Source: Thermoplasmata archaeon
Lineage (GTDB): Archaea > Thermoplasmatota > Thermoplasmata > Halarchaeoplasmatales > Halarchaeoplasmataceae
NCBI GenBank assembly: GCA_003554965.1
Contig: PWHR01000037.1
Location: forward strand, 62,001 to 126,000
Direction: 5' to 3'
DNA: 64,000 bases
The position numbers and the translations under genes are program-made. The notes beneath the pieces were generated by a model. The model was not told the DNA's origin and searched no databases. It was given only the letters and a program-made list of their open reading frames with translations. This document shows positions 28,327-38,424 of this stretch, one piece after another (position 1 is the stretch's first letter; every line of letters starts with the position of its first letter).

Positions 28327-29232
28327 ATGGCCGATACAACTGATGTTCAAAGTCAGATGGTTGAGCACAGGTTCAGGATAACTAGAGTTGGAGTCACGGG
28401 TGTGAAGAAACCGATAGTGGTGGAACGTCCTTCAGGGAGGAGAACTCTGAACGCTACTATCGACGTTTTTGTAGACTTGCCTTATGACCAAAAAGGATCG
28501 CACATGTCGAGAAACGTAGAGGTGACCGGAGAAGTGGTTGATAAGAGTGTCAGAGAACCAGTGAAAGGGCTGGAGAATCTGGCAGCAGACATGTGCGATA
28601 TGCTTCTAGACAGGCACGAATACGCATCTTATTCTGAAGTCGACATAAAAGCGGATTATTTTCTGGAAAAAGAGTCGCCTAAAGGAAGAAGGAGCCTGGA
28701 GAGTTATAAGATCAGAGCCAAAGGAGAAGGTTACCGAAAAAAGGACGATGATACGGAAAGAGAGATCATGAAGTTCATAGGCGCTACCGTGGTAGGTATA
28801 AATGCATGTCCCTGCGCAATGGAGACGGTGAAGGACGAATACAAAAAAAGATATCCTAAACATACTAGGGCTTTGGAAGAACTACCGACGATCACTCACA
28901 ACCAGAGGAACAAGTCCACTCTAATGGTCGAAGTGCCAAACGACAAAGAGATAGAAGTGAATGATATTATAGAAATATTAGAGTCCTCTGTTTCATCACC
29001 TACCCACGAGATACTAAAAAGGGAGGATGAGGCTGAGGTGGTTATGCAGGCTCACGAGAATCCTAAATTTGTTGAGGATATAGTGAGAGATGTATTGTCA
29101 AAGTGTCTTGATAAATATCATGATTATCCCGATTCCGCTCATATTGAGGTGAAGAGCAAGAGCGAAGAATCGATACATAAGCACGACGCGTTCGCGGAAA
29201 GAGTCACTACATTTGGGGAACTCAGAAAATGA
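28327..29232 (+). CDS. mptA: GTP cyclohydrolase MptA (FolE2-like)
   Basis: GVTGVKKPI, DLPYDQKGSHMSRNVEV, GATVVGINACPCAMETVK. Confidence 0.9.
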   Translation: MADTTDVQSQMVEHRFRITRVGVTGVKKPIVVERPSGRRTLNATIDVFVDLPYDQKGSHMSRNVEVTGEVVDKSVREPVKGLENLAADMCDMLLDRHEYASYSEVDIKADYFLEKESPKGRRSLESYKIRAKGEGYRKKDDDTEREIMKFIGATVVGINACPCAMETVKDEYKKRYPKHTRALEELPTITHNQRNKSTLMVEVPNDKEIEVNDIIEILESSVSSPTHEILKREDEAEVVMQAHENPKFVEDIVRDVLSKCLDKYHDYPDSAHIEVKSKSEESIHKHDAFAERVTTFGELRK

Positions 29233-29251
29233 TCATCTGACCTTGAAACCT

Positions 29252-29962
29252 TTACTTTTTCGCCGTCAATTCAAACAGCGCGCCGGAGATGATTTCCTTG
29301 TTTTCAGAAGAGTCCATTATGTTCTGCAACTTCTTTTCTAGAGCTTCACGCAGATATCTATCCTCGATTTTCTCCATATCCTTTAGAATAAGCTTTTCGT
29401 GTTCTTCCATCAGACCCGACCAGGGTAGATCTTTTCTAAAAATAGAATGATCTGCTTCTTTGAAACCAATAGATAATAATTCGTCTTCTAGCGCCTCAGG
29501 AGAATATTCTTCAAGATGACTTTCGCCTAAAAGTTCAAAAACAGCTTTTTCCAACCTCCATATTTCTACCTGAAGCTCATCCAAAGGTACAGGCGAAGTC
29601 TTTTCTTCGAAAGGATAATAGTCGATGATCGTCAGCTGCCCTTTATCTTTTAAGATTCTATAGAACTCTCTCAACACCGATGTAACGAAAAGAGATTTGT
29701 TCACCGAGAGGGCACTTATAGTAGCTTTACAAAAAACGTGATCGAAACTCTCCGACTCTATAAAACCCATCTCTGAAAGATCAGCCTGAATGAAATCGGC
29801 GGAATAGGTTTGATCACGGCAGTCTTTTAAGTATTCTCTCTCCATGTCGACGGAGACTATCTTTCCTTCTTTTTCTCCTAGGATTTTGGTCATGCCACAG
29901 GCACCGGTTCCAGCATCCAAAACCAGCTCATCTTCTAATTCGAGGTCCTCTAGTTTCTGCAT
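29252..29962 (-). CDS. SAM-dependent class I methyltransferase
   Basis: LVLDAGTGACGMTKILGEKEGKIVSVDME. Confidence 0.8.
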   Translation of the reverse strand: MQKLEDLELEDELVLDAGTGACGMTKILGEKEGKIVSVDMEREYLKDCRDQTYSADFIQADLSEMGFIESESFDHVFCKATISALSVNKSLFVTSVLREFYRILKDKGQLTIIDYYPFEEKTSPVPLDELQVEIWRLEKAVFELLGESHLEEYSPEALEDELLSIGFKEADHSIFRKDLPWSGLMEEHEKLILKDMEKIEDRYLREALEKKLQNIMDSSENKEIISGALFELTAKK

Positions 29963-30113
29963 ACTTCAGTGACTAAATGAAGTGTATAAATAGGTGTTGG
30001 AACTAGACTCACCTTAAAAAATCGGATAAAAATCATCTTATAAACCATAATCCTTATATCACAACCCTCTTATTTGTGTGCGAATATCACTGTAAAAATT
30101 AAAGGGGATTATC

Positions 30114-30851
30114 ATGTTGAACGCTGAGATAAACTCTAACGTATTGAAGGACTTAGTGGAGATCGTAGGTACGATAGTCGATGAGGTCAAGATCAATCTG
30201 ACTGAAGATGGATTGAGCCTTAAGGCTGTAGATCCAGCTCACGTAGCGATGGTGGATCTTGATCTGGATAAAGATGCCTTTGAAAGTTATGAAGCCAACG
30301 AGACTGAGATCGGTCTTAATCTTAAAAAGGTGGAACAGTTCTTGAAATTAGCTGGAGCCGGTGACGTTGTCAGGATGGAGCATGATGAGGAAGATAACAG
30401 GCTGGTGATGGAAGTGAACAACATAACCCAGAAGATGGCTCTTCTCGATACCGCCGGTATGACGGATCCGAACGTACCTAGTTTGGATTTACCGTTGAAT
30501 TTGAAAGTTAAAGGGAAGCACGTATTGAATGGTGTAAAAGCTTCAGAGAACATCTCCGATCATATATCGATCACTGCTAACCCAGACGGCTTTGAAATAC
30601 TTTCTGAGGAAGACGAGGACATGGTGCGGCTTTCTCTTGGAGAAGATGACTTGGAAGAACTGAGCGCCAATGAAGAGGTCAGGTCTCTATTCGCCTTGGA
30701 TTATTTCTCCAATATGATCAAATGTGTGTCTAAAGAAACCACCTTAGATATAGAGCTGGGTGCTGACTATCCGATCAAGATAGAGTTTTCTTTTGCCGAA
30801 GATAATGGAAACGTTAGGTATCTTCTAGCTCCGAGAATAGAGAGTACGTAA
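30114..30851 (+). CDS. pcn: DNA polymerase sliding clamp PCNA
   Basis: LKDLVEIVGTIVDEVKINLTEDGLSLKAVDPAHVAMVDL; C-terminal PIKIEFSFAEDNGNVRYLLAPRIE. Confidence 0.95.
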   Translation: MLNAEINSNVLKDLVEIVGTIVDEVKINLTEDGLSLKAVDPAHVAMVDLDLDKDAFESYEANETEIGLNLKKVEQFLKLAGAGDVVRMEHDEEDNRLVMEVNNITQKMALLDTAGMTDPNVPSLDLPLNLKVKGKHVLNGVKASENISDHISITANPDGFEILSEEDEDMVRLSLGEDDLEELSANEEVRSLFALDYFSNMIKCVSKETTLDIELGADYPIKIEFSFAEDNGNVRYLLAPRIEST

Positions 30852-30915
30852 ATAAAATAACCCTGAGGCCGAAAAACGGCACAAATTAAAAATACCTTCA
30901 ATTATATACCTTTCC

Positions 30916-31389
30916 ATGATGACTTGGGGAATTGTGCTTATAGCGATAGGGATAGGACTTTTCATCTTTGAGGCAGCAGATCCAGGATTTTTTATCGCCG
31001 TCCCTGGCGGTGTGCTTTTCACCCTTGGGGTAATACTTCTGGCTTTCCCGGACTACGATATAATCTCTCCATGGACTCCTGTGATTGTTGCTGTGGTCGT
31101 ATTACCTATGATGTTCATCTCCCTGATGTTCTACAGAAGGATTTCTCCTCCCTCTAAACCCACTACCACTATGACAACTTCTCTTGAAGGCAAAAAAGGT
31201 ATCGTGGTCAAAGAGGTCCAACCGGACAATATAACCGGCAGGGTCAAAGTCGGTGAGGAGATAGGGGGAGGATGGAGCGCTACAGCGGATGAAAAGATAG
31301 AGGAAGGTGAAAAAGTGAGGATAAAAAAGTCTAAGGGAGTTCATGTGGTGGTTGAAAGATTAGAAAAAAATAGAGCATATAAAAAATAG
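30916..31389 (+). CDS. NfeD family membrane protein
   Basis: TM helices plus OB domain LEGKKGIVVKEVQPDNITGRVKVGEEIGGGWSATADEKIEEGEKVRI. Confidence 0.85.
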   Translation: MMTWGIVLIAIGIGLFIFEAADPGFFIAVPGGVLFTLGVILLAFPDYDIISPWTPVIVAVVVLPMMFISLMFYRRISPPSKPTTTMTTSLEGKKGIVVKEVQPDNITGRVKVGEEIGGGWSATADEKIEEGEKVRIKKSKGVHVVVERLEKNRAYKK

Positions 31390-31400
31390 GAGGAAAGAAG

Positions 31401-32588
31401 ATGTTAGAATGGATAATCCTTCTAGTGGTGATCATAATAATATTTGCTGTCGCCGCTGGAAGAACCGCTTTTTGGATAATACAGCCTTACCAGCAGGGTA
31501 TTTGGATAGTGCTCGGTAATTTCAGAAAGATCTTGGAACCAGGTGTAAATATCGTACATCCATTTGTATCGGAAGTAATAAAGATGGACCTCAGGACGCA
31601 GGTTTTGGACGTTCCCAGACAGGAGGTCATTACCAAAGACAACTCACCGACCAATGTCGATGCGATAATATACATCAAAGTGGTAGATGTTGAGAAAGCC
31701 TATTTTGAGGTCACGAACTACAAAGCGGCAACAATAAACCTTGCCCAGACAACTCTCAGATCGGTCATAGGCGACATGGAACTGGACGAGATACTGTACA
31801 ACAGGGAAAGGATAAACACTCATCTTCGCCAGGTACTCGACGAGGCGACAGATGCATGGGGCGTCAGAGTTGAATCCGTAGAGATAAGAGAGGTCGATCC
31901 TGTACCTCAGGTCAAAGATGCTATGGAAGAACAGACCGCCGCCGAAAGGGAAAGGAGAGCCGCTATTCTCAGAGCTGATGGTAAGAAGCGCTCTGCCATC
32001 CTGAAGGCAGAAGGTAACAGGAGATCCAAGATATTGAATGCTGAGGGTATGAGGCAGAGCAGGATATTGAACGCAGAGGGTACAAGGATGAAGAAGATAC
32101 TGGAGGCCCAGGGTGAAGGACAGAGGCTAAGGATACTCTCCCTAGGAGCTAACACTCTTGACGAGAAGGCTTTGACGTACCTTTCTCTTGATACGTTGAA
32201 AAATATGTCAGAAGGTGAAGCGACCAAGATATTGTTCCCATTCGAAGTCTCGAAACTCATGGAGGGCGCTTCTAACTATCTAGGAGCTTCTAGAGAAGTG
32301 CCGAGCAGGGAACCGGTTGAGATAGATTCATTGGAAGACATAGTAGGAAAGGCCGATGAGATACTTGGAGAGATCCCAGGCAGGACCGAGATGAAACAAA
32401 GGATCGATGAGATCGAAAAGAAAGTCAAAGAGGAAGGGAACAAAGGAAGAGAAGATATCAGAGAAGAGGCGGAAAAAAACGCGAGAGAGGTACTAGAGGA
32501 TGTGAAAGAGTCCACAGGAGATAAAAATATCGAGACCTGGAGAAAGGATAGTGAGAGTGAGGAGAAAGAAGAAGACGACGAAGGGTAA
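31401..32588 (+). CDS. SPFH/band 7 (stomatin/prohibitin-like) protein
   Basis: PYQQGIWIVLGNFRKILEPGVNIVHPFV, TNVDAIIYIKVVDVEKAYFEV. Confidence 0.92.
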   Translation: MLEWIILLVVIIIIFAVAAGRTAFWIIQPYQQGIWIVLGNFRKILEPGVNIVHPFVSEVIKMDLRTQVLDVPRQEVITKDNSPTNVDAIIYIKVVDVEKAYFEVTNYKAATINLAQTTLRSVIGDMELDEILYNRERINTHLRQVLDEATDAWGVRVESVEIREVDPVPQVKDAMEEQTAAERERRAAILRADGKKRSAILKAEGNRRSKILNAEGMRQSRILNAEGTRMKKILEAQGEGQRLRILSLGANTLDEKALTYLSLDTLKNMSEGEATKILFPFEVSKLMEGASNYLGASREVPSREPVEIDSLEDIVGKADEILGEIPGRTEMKQRIDEIEKKVKEEGNKGREDIREEAEKNAREVLEDVKESTGDKNIETWRKDSESEEKEEDDEG

Positions 32589-32685
32589 AAAATATTTCTC
32601 AACCCCTTTCATTTTTATTTATCTAAAATTTCCGGACAAAGTTTTAAATCTTTAAATCTAGATAAGTGTATCGTCCTTGTGATCA

Positions 32686-33027
32686 TTGAACGACAACGAT
32701 AGCGATAATAGAGAAAACTTATCAAAAGGAATCGTGGAAGTACTTATGGGGGAGAAAGGTGAGGAAACTTTAAAAGAAGAGTGGATACCGGTGGCCAAGG
32801 CTCTAGATGACCCTAAAGAACTACCGTTCTTAATGGATCAGATACTCGATATCGAAGCGACAGATGAGCTAAGGCATGCGTTGGTTAGGGTGCAGATCAA
32901 CGCTCAACTTAGGATGAAAGAAGATCTAAATTTTTACAACCAGCAGTTATTCGCTGCTAGATCGATAGAGATATTGCTGTACGAATCATTGAAATTGAAG
33001 TCAAAAAGAAGGAAGAAGAAGTCCTAG
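32686..33027 (+). CDS. Small conserved protein, unknown
   Basis: ORF with TATA-like upstream region; converges on purB. Confidence 0.5.
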   Translation: MNDNDSDNRENLSKGIVEVLMGEKGEETLKEEWIPVAKALDDPKELPFLMDQILDIEATDELRHALVRVQINAQLRMKEDLNFYNQQLFAARSIEILLYESLKLKSKRRKKKS

Positions 33028-34355
33028 CTGACTATATCATCTACTATCTCCTTAGATCGTCCCGTATACTTTTCCGGATCGAAAACCTCCTCTAATTCAC
33101 TTTCCGTGATGACTTTCATCACTTCTTCTCGCTCTTTAAGTACTTCTTTAAGTTTTCTATCTTCAGCTCTAGCTTCCATAGATGCTTCCCTGACAATCTC
33201 GTGCGCCTCCTGCCTGCTCATACCTTTTTCAGAGAGGTGCATCATCACCGCTTCGCCCATCACTAGGCCTTCACTCATCTCTATGTTCTTCTTCATATTT
33301 TCCGGGAACACTTCCACATTTCTAAACAGTTTCTCAGATTTAACCAATATATCGTCCAAAAGCACAAGGACATGAGCAACAGTTATTCTCTCCGAAGAGG
33401 AATTCGTCAGGTCTCTCTCGTGCCAGAGCACCATGTTCTCGAAGGACGGATTTATGAAGCCTCTCAATGTTCTGGCTAATCCGCATATATTCTCAGCTAC
33501 AATAGGATTTTTCTTATGAGCCATAGTGGAACTCCCGACCTGTTTTTCCGTCTCGAAGGATTCAGCGGCTTCCATTATCTCCGGACGCTGCAGGTTCCGT
33601 ACCTCCGTTGCAAATTTTTGCAAAGAGGCCGATATGTTAGAGGCGAGAGAGATCAGTTCTGCGTATCTATCTCTGCCCACGATCTGTCCGCTGGCTTTGA
33701 TCTCATTCAATCCAAGGTCCTCCATCACTAAACTCTGTATCTTTTCTGCATCGTCTCCAAATGCGGCTCCGGTACCAACTGCGCCGCTCATCTTGCCTAC
33801 GAGTACACGCTTTTTCGCTTCTCTCAAACGCTCAAGATGCCTATCGATCTCATCCGCGTAGACCGCTAGCTTCAAGCCGAAGGTCATCGGAACCGCGTGT
33901 TGAGCGTGAGTGCGTCCTATCATCACCGTGTCGCGGTGTTCTTCCGCTCTATCACACAATGTCCGTTTAAGATCCCTGAGATCCTCCTCGATCACATCGA
34001 ACGCTTCCTTGAGCTGGAGCGCCATGCCCGTATCTATGATATCATTTGAGGTCGCTCCCAGATGTATATATTTTTCAGCCTCTCCACAGTGCCTCCCTAG
34101 GACCCTGACCAGCGCCATTATATCGTGCTTGGTCTCTTCCTTTTCTACCCTTTCGACTTCCTCCCAATCGACGATGTCGGTCGTAGCGTTTTCAGTTATG
34201 GTTTTCGCTGCGCTTTCTGGAACATTGTCCAGTTCAGCATGTGCTCTCGCTAGTGCGGCTTCTACCTTCAGCAGCTTATCAGTTTTGTTCTCCTTGCTGA
34301 AGATGGCCTTCATCTCTTCTCTGCCGTAACGATAGTCCAGCGGGCATATCAACAT
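33024..34355 (-). CDS. purB: Adenylosuccinate lyase
   Basis: GSSTMAHKKNPIVAENICGLARTLRG, IGRTHAQHAVPMTFG. Confidence 0.95.
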   Translation of the reverse strand: MLICPLDYRYGREEMKAIFSKENKTDKLLKVEAALARAHAELDNVPESAAKTITENATTDIVDWEEVERVEKEETKHDIMALVRVLGRHCGEAEKYIHLGATSNDIIDTGMALQLKEAFDVIEEDLRDLKRTLCDRAEEHRDTVMIGRTHAQHAVPMTFGLKLAVYADEIDRHLERLREAKKRVLVGKMSGAVGTGAAFGDDAEKIQSLVMEDLGLNEIKASGQIVGRDRYAELISLASNISASLQKFATEVRNLQRPEIMEAAESFETEKQVGSSTMAHKKNPIVAENICGLARTLRGFINPSFENMVLWHERDLTNSSSERITVAHVLVLLDDILVKSEKLFRNVEVFPENMKKNIEMSEGLVMGEAVMMHLSEKGMSRQEAHEIVREASMEARAEDRKLKEVLKEREEVMKVITESELEEVFDPEKYTGRSKEIVDDIVS

Positions 34356-34364
34356 GTTTAGCCT

Positions 34365-35372
34365 CTATTGGATCCCCATGGCTTCGTTTGTTTTTTGGAT
34401 ACTCTTCTCGTTATCTTCCTCGAGTTCACACATCGCCCTTATCGCATCGATGTTCTCTGGGATTATATCGCTCTCCTGATGGATCGCCTGGTAATAGTAA
34501 AGGGTGGAGCCTTCGACCTTTATAGCGTCTTTCCAGACCGCTATCTCGTTTAGGTCTCCTCTGTTGTTATCCCTGTCTTTAGCATACTCCATCACTTTCG
34601 CTGTCGAATCGATCCCTTCAGAGGCTTCGAAAAATTTGACCCTAGGGGTCTCTTCCCAAAGGTCTACGACTTCTTTCGTACCTACCTCTTTTTCCAGATC
34701 CACAATGACGCTGTGAAGATGCATGATGGTCGTCGGCACTTTTACCGCCGTAGTCTGTATGTCTATTTCAGGTAAGACACTTTTCACGTCCGGCCCGTGA
34801 TGAGACGGTATGTCCAAAACTGGATTTATTGAATTTATAGGACCCCTAGAGGTATCCCATGGATCGGCTCCCCGTCTCACCATGACAGCTTTGCAGTTAT
34901 CGATGCCCACATTTTCAAGAAGTGGATATAAAGTTCTGAGAAGTCCTGTCGTGTTACAGGAAACAACTCTGAGATAGTCCGCTCCGTACGCCTCATCGTA
35001 ATTGGCCATGGAGTTGAAAGATATTCCGGTCAGTTCATGGTCTTCGCCTCCCTGCCATATCGCTTTGACCCCAGCTTCCTCGTAGACCGGTTTGTACCCG
35101 GCCTTCTTAGGAGTGCCGTCTATGATTATATTCGCTTTTTCCAAAAGATCTTCAAGCATCCCTTCATAAGGTATACCTTTCTCTTCAAAACCATCTAGAT
35201 ATTTTTCCGAAGCTGCGTAGAAAGGATAGCCTTTGTCGACCGCCATCTCCGCCTCGTAGGTGGGACTTCTCTTCGCCACACCGACCAATTCCATATCGTC
35301 TTGTTTTGTCACTGCGTCGGCCACTCTCTTACCAACGGTTCCATACCCGTTTATTCCAACTTTCACGGTCAT
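34365..35372 (-). CDS. gap: Glyceraldehyde-3-phosphate dehydrogenase, archaeal type
   Basis: MTVKVGINGYGTVGKRVADAV, FNSMANYDEAYGADYLRVVSCNTTGLLR; start moved inward from 35450. Confidence 0.93.
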   Translation of the reverse strand: MTVKVGINGYGTVGKRVADAVTKQDDMELVGVAKRSPTYEAEMAVDKGYPFYAASEKYLDGFEEKGIPYEGMLEDLLEKANIIIDGTPKKAGYKPVYEEAGVKAIWQGGEDHELTGISFNSMANYDEAYGADYLRVVSCNTTGLLRTLYPLLENVGIDNCKAVMVRRGADPWDTSRGPINSINPVLDIPSHHGPDVKSVLPEIDIQTTAVKVPTTIMHLHSVIVDLEKEVGTKEVVDLWEETPRVKFFEASEGIDSTAKVMEYAKDRDNNRGDLNEIAVWKDAIKVEGSTLYYYQAIHQESDIIPENIDAIRAMCELEEDNEKSIQKTNEAMGIQ

Positions 35373-35446
35373 ATTATCCCTGCAGATAGCGGAAAAAGGA
35401 ATAGAGATAAGTAGATTACGGTCTAACGAAAAGCTTTTTTTTTTGA

Positions 35447-36487
35447 TCAATCTATTTTATATCTCAATAATGCTCCATACCCTCCTAGAGCCTCTAACTT
35501 CTCACCACCTTCGTGAGTGCTGCTTATCACGATCACTTCACCGCCCAATTCTTCAGTTCTTTTCATCATCTCTTCGCCTTTCTTTTCTCTCACGTTCTCA
35601 TCCAATATCAGGAGGGTTTCGACCGCCCCCATCTCCACTGCCTTTTCGACCTCCTCCGGACCGTATGAATAAGCTCCATCTTTCTTTATCTCTTTTAGAA
35701 GTTCCTCCACCTGTTCACTCTCATATCCCATGCGCTGACCATCCAATGTCTCTCTTTCTCTACCCTTCTTCAATACTTCGTGAACTCCGGTGAGTCCTCC
35801 TTCACCCGCAGGCACTACCTCAGCGTGTTTGACGAGTTCTGTATGATGATTTTTGCAGTATTCGAAGAAATCCTCCTTGGTGAATCCAGGACCCAATATG
35901 ACAAGAGGTTCTCCAGGCTCCATGATGGTTCTCAATTTTTTTACTATCTTCTCAAAATAATCTTTTTTGCTCAACCTCTCGGAATCATACATCTTCCCTC
36001 CCATGTTTGGAGAAAGACAAGCCATCTCTTTCACACCGTACTGCCTCATTATCGCTATGGTGGCGTTGTTTTCTTCCAAAGCTACAAAAGTTATGATCGG
36101 TTCCTCGCTCCTTTCCACTGCTTCTTTCAACCTTTCGAGTTCATGGTCCTTCCACTCTTTGATCATGGTGAGCTCGTCACCTTCTGTGAGATTGAGAGTG
36201 TGGTAGGAGCCGTGATCCTGAGGTCCTTCTATTATCACCCCTAAAATCCTCAATCTATCTGTAAATTCATGGAATTCTACTTTTTCCACTTCAATATCCA
36301 ATCTCATCTTCTTCTTTTCCCCCCTTTCTGAACGGATCTTGTCTCTCTGAGTCTCTTCTCTCCTGTAGGTTATAGCGGACACCACGTCTTTCTCTTTTAG
36401 GATATTCTTCAAGTGCCAAAGATCATCTAAATTGTCTATTCTGACTTTTATCCTTCCTTCTCTTTTATCCTGGTTCAGTATCTTCAT
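35447..36487 (-). CDS. pelA: mRNA surveillance protein Pelota
   Basis: MKILNQDKREGRIKVRIDNLDDLWHLKNIL, NNATIAIMRQYGVKEM, LGPGFTKEDFFEY. Confidence 0.92.
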   Translation of the reverse strand: MKILNQDKREGRIKVRIDNLDDLWHLKNILKEKDVVSAITYRREETQRDKIRSERGEKKKMRLDIEVEKVEFHEFTDRLRILGVIIEGPQDHGSYHTLNLTEGDELTMIKEWKDHELERLKEAVERSEEPIITFVALEENNATIAIMRQYGVKEMACLSPNMGGKMYDSERLSKKDYFEKIVKKLRTIMEPGEPLVILGPGFTKEDFFEYCKNHHTELVKHAEVVPAGEGGLTGVHEVLKKGRERETLDGQRMGYESEQVEELLKEIKKDGAYSYGPEEVEKAVEMGAVETLLILDENVREKKGEEMMKRTEELGGEVIVISSTHEGGEKLEALGGYGALLRYKID

Positions 36488-36584
36488 CGTGTCCTAAAAG
36501 GGTCAATCCCTTAATATATTTAAGGACGGAGGTGTGCTTCGAAAATAATATTATGAACGAACCGTTAACTCAGAGAGGTCACTC

Positions 36585-37073
36585 ATGAAGAAAACTGTCG
36601 AATATTTCGCATATGGAAGTAATTTAAGTACAGATCAGATGGAGCAGCGAAAGATACCAGTTGTGGGTATGGAACGCGCTGAATTGCCAGGATGGACTTT
36701 ATCATTTCCCGTAAATTCAAGAACTTGGGGAGGAGGTGTAGCAGATATAGTACCATCTGAAAACGAAAGAGTTGAAGGAGTTGTCTATACTATCGAAATA
36801 GAAGGTCTAAAGAACCTAGATCATTACGAAGGAAGAAAATTAGATGAAGGTATGGAGACGGGGATGTACAGGAGACAATATCTTCCTGTAAAATTGGATG
36901 ATGGATGGAAAACTGTATTGACCTATGTGGTGAACCTTGCTGTGGAATACAAAAAGGATATTCATATCAAACCATCAAAAGAGTACCTGGGTACGATAAT
37001 AACTGGTGTGACGGAGCACGGATTGAGTGAAGATTATCTTCAGATGCTGGAAAATATAGATACCAAAAATTGA
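36585..37073 (+). CDS. Gamma-glutamylcyclotransferase-like protein
   Basis: YFAYGSNLSTDQMEQR, GVVYTIEIEGLKNLDHYEG. Confidence 0.85.
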   Translation: MKKTVEYFAYGSNLSTDQMEQRKIPVVGMERAELPGWTLSFPVNSRTWGGGVADIVPSENERVEGVVYTIEIEGLKNLDHYEGRKLDEGMETGMYRRQYLPVKLDDGWKTVLTYVVNLAVEYKKDIHIKPSKEYLGTIITGVTEHGLSEDYLQMLENIDTKN

Positions 37074-37173
37074 TGGAAAAATGTGTTCCTACCTTAAGCT
37101 AGGTACAGTGGGTGAGGTGGGTATTATCACCCTTCTCATGAAACCAGTTATGACCAGATCGTTAAGTCCATCC

Positions 37174-37449
37174 CTATTTACTGACAGTTATCTCGATGGA
37201 AGAAACGTTGGTGGAACCGCCACCTTCTCTGTCATCTAACTCCTCGGTTTCCGTGATTATGTCAGTTATCTCTGATCCTTCAAGGAATCGGTTCTTAGTA
37301 ATCTCGGCCACATCTACGGCTTTGCTGATCGCTCTGCCCCGGGCTTTGATCACTACTTCCTCACTGCCGCTGTTGAATTGGTTCAACATCGCCATAACAT
37401 AATCCATCGTTTCTTTGCTTCCTATGAATACGGTGTTTTCATCGTCCAT
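37174..37449 (-). CDS. albA: Alba family DNA/RNA-binding protein
   Basis: VFIGSKETMDYVMAMLNQFNSGSEEVVIKARGRAISKAVDVAEI. Confidence 0.93.
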   Translation of the reverse strand: MDDENTVFIGSKETMDYVMAMLNQFNSGSEEVVIKARGRAISKAVDVAEITKNRFLEGSEITDIITETEELDDREGGGSTNVSSIEITVSK

Positions 37450-37583
37450 GTTTTTCTCCTCGTATTTTGCTTGTTTTCAAATTTCATAACCGATAAGGTG
37501 TATATACTATTTTAGTTTTAGAGTACGCAGATTCATATCTTAAAAAGAAAAAAGGAGGGAGGGTGATTATCGTAATTTTTTAT

Positions 37584-37754
37584 TCAGATCATTTCAACAT
37601 CGCTCAATTCAAGGGCCCTTTCAAAGCATTCCTGAGCTTCCTCTTCTTTCACATGATCTTTTGCTCTCTTTAGGCACTTGAAGAATTCTTTGTCTTCGAG
37701 CCAGGGATTTTTTCCTATTCCCCCCTGACTTTTCAGAGTATCTTTATCTATCAT
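37584..37754 (-). CDS. Small 56-aa protein (not in ORF track)
   Basis: MIDKDTLKSQGGIGKNPWLEDKEFFKCLKRAKDHVKEEEAQECFERALELSDVEMI; amphipathic, coding-like. Confidence 0.5.
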   Translation of the reverse strand: MIDKDTLKSQGGIGKNPWLEDKEFFKCLKRAKDHVKEEEAQECFERALELSDVEMI

Positions 37755-37877
37755 TTAGGCCCCTTTATGTTATATGCATATGTGTGCAATCGTAAATAAA
37801 ACTTACGGTTTTTTATTTGGAAAAACCCAAAAAACACGACAAGATATATTTGACTCTTAGAGGTATTAGCTTGTAAG

Positions 37878-38315
37878 ATGCACACGCTTAGACGCTTCAT
37901 GAATGATGATTTAAATAGAGTCCATAAGATAGCATCTATATCCCTCAAAGAAAGGTATCCTCCAGAGCTCTACTTGACCATCTACCGGTCTTGGAGCGAG
38001 GGTTTCATAGTAGCTGAAGCAAATGGTGAAGTCGTTGGCTTCATTTGTGGCATAAAAGAGGATGAGATGACTTCACGAGTATTGATCCTTGCTGTTCATC
38101 CTCTGCATAGAAATCGGGGCATCGGGAGTGATTTGCTAAAACATTTTATAGAGATAAGCTCTAATTTTGGAGCGAACAAAGTCATATTGGAGGTTAGAGT
38201 GAATAATAGTAGAACTATCCTTTTTTATAAAAAAAGAGGTTTTAAGGTGGTTGATAGATTGGAACATTTTTACACCGACGGGCAGGACGGATACAGGATG
38301 ACTAGATATCTCTAG
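37878..38315 (+). CDS. GNAT N-acetyltransferase (RimI-like)
   Basis: ILILAVHPLHRNRGIGSDLLKHFIEI-type acetyl-CoA motif, EVRVNNSRTILFYKKRGFKVV. Confidence 0.9.
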   Translation: MHTLRRFMNDDLNRVHKIASISLKERYPPELYLTIYRSWSEGFIVAEANGEVVGFICGIKEDEMTSRVLILAVHPLHRNRGIGSDLLKHFIEISSNFGANKVILEVRVNNSRTILFYKKRGFKVVDRLEHFYTDGQDGYRMTRYL

Positions 38316-38424
38316 GGGTGAAGTTGCAATAGTCACTTTTAAGTATGAGAAGGTATATGAATCTAATCCAAACATAAAGATTAGCAAAGCCAGTATCAAA
38401 TAAAAGACAATTAGGAGGTATAAT

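Noticed and set aside
37080-37173. Hairpins (TACCT-taagct-AGGTA and GGGT..ACCC) as a novel RNA
   Set aside because: They lie between convergent gene ends and are best explained as ordinary terminator structures.
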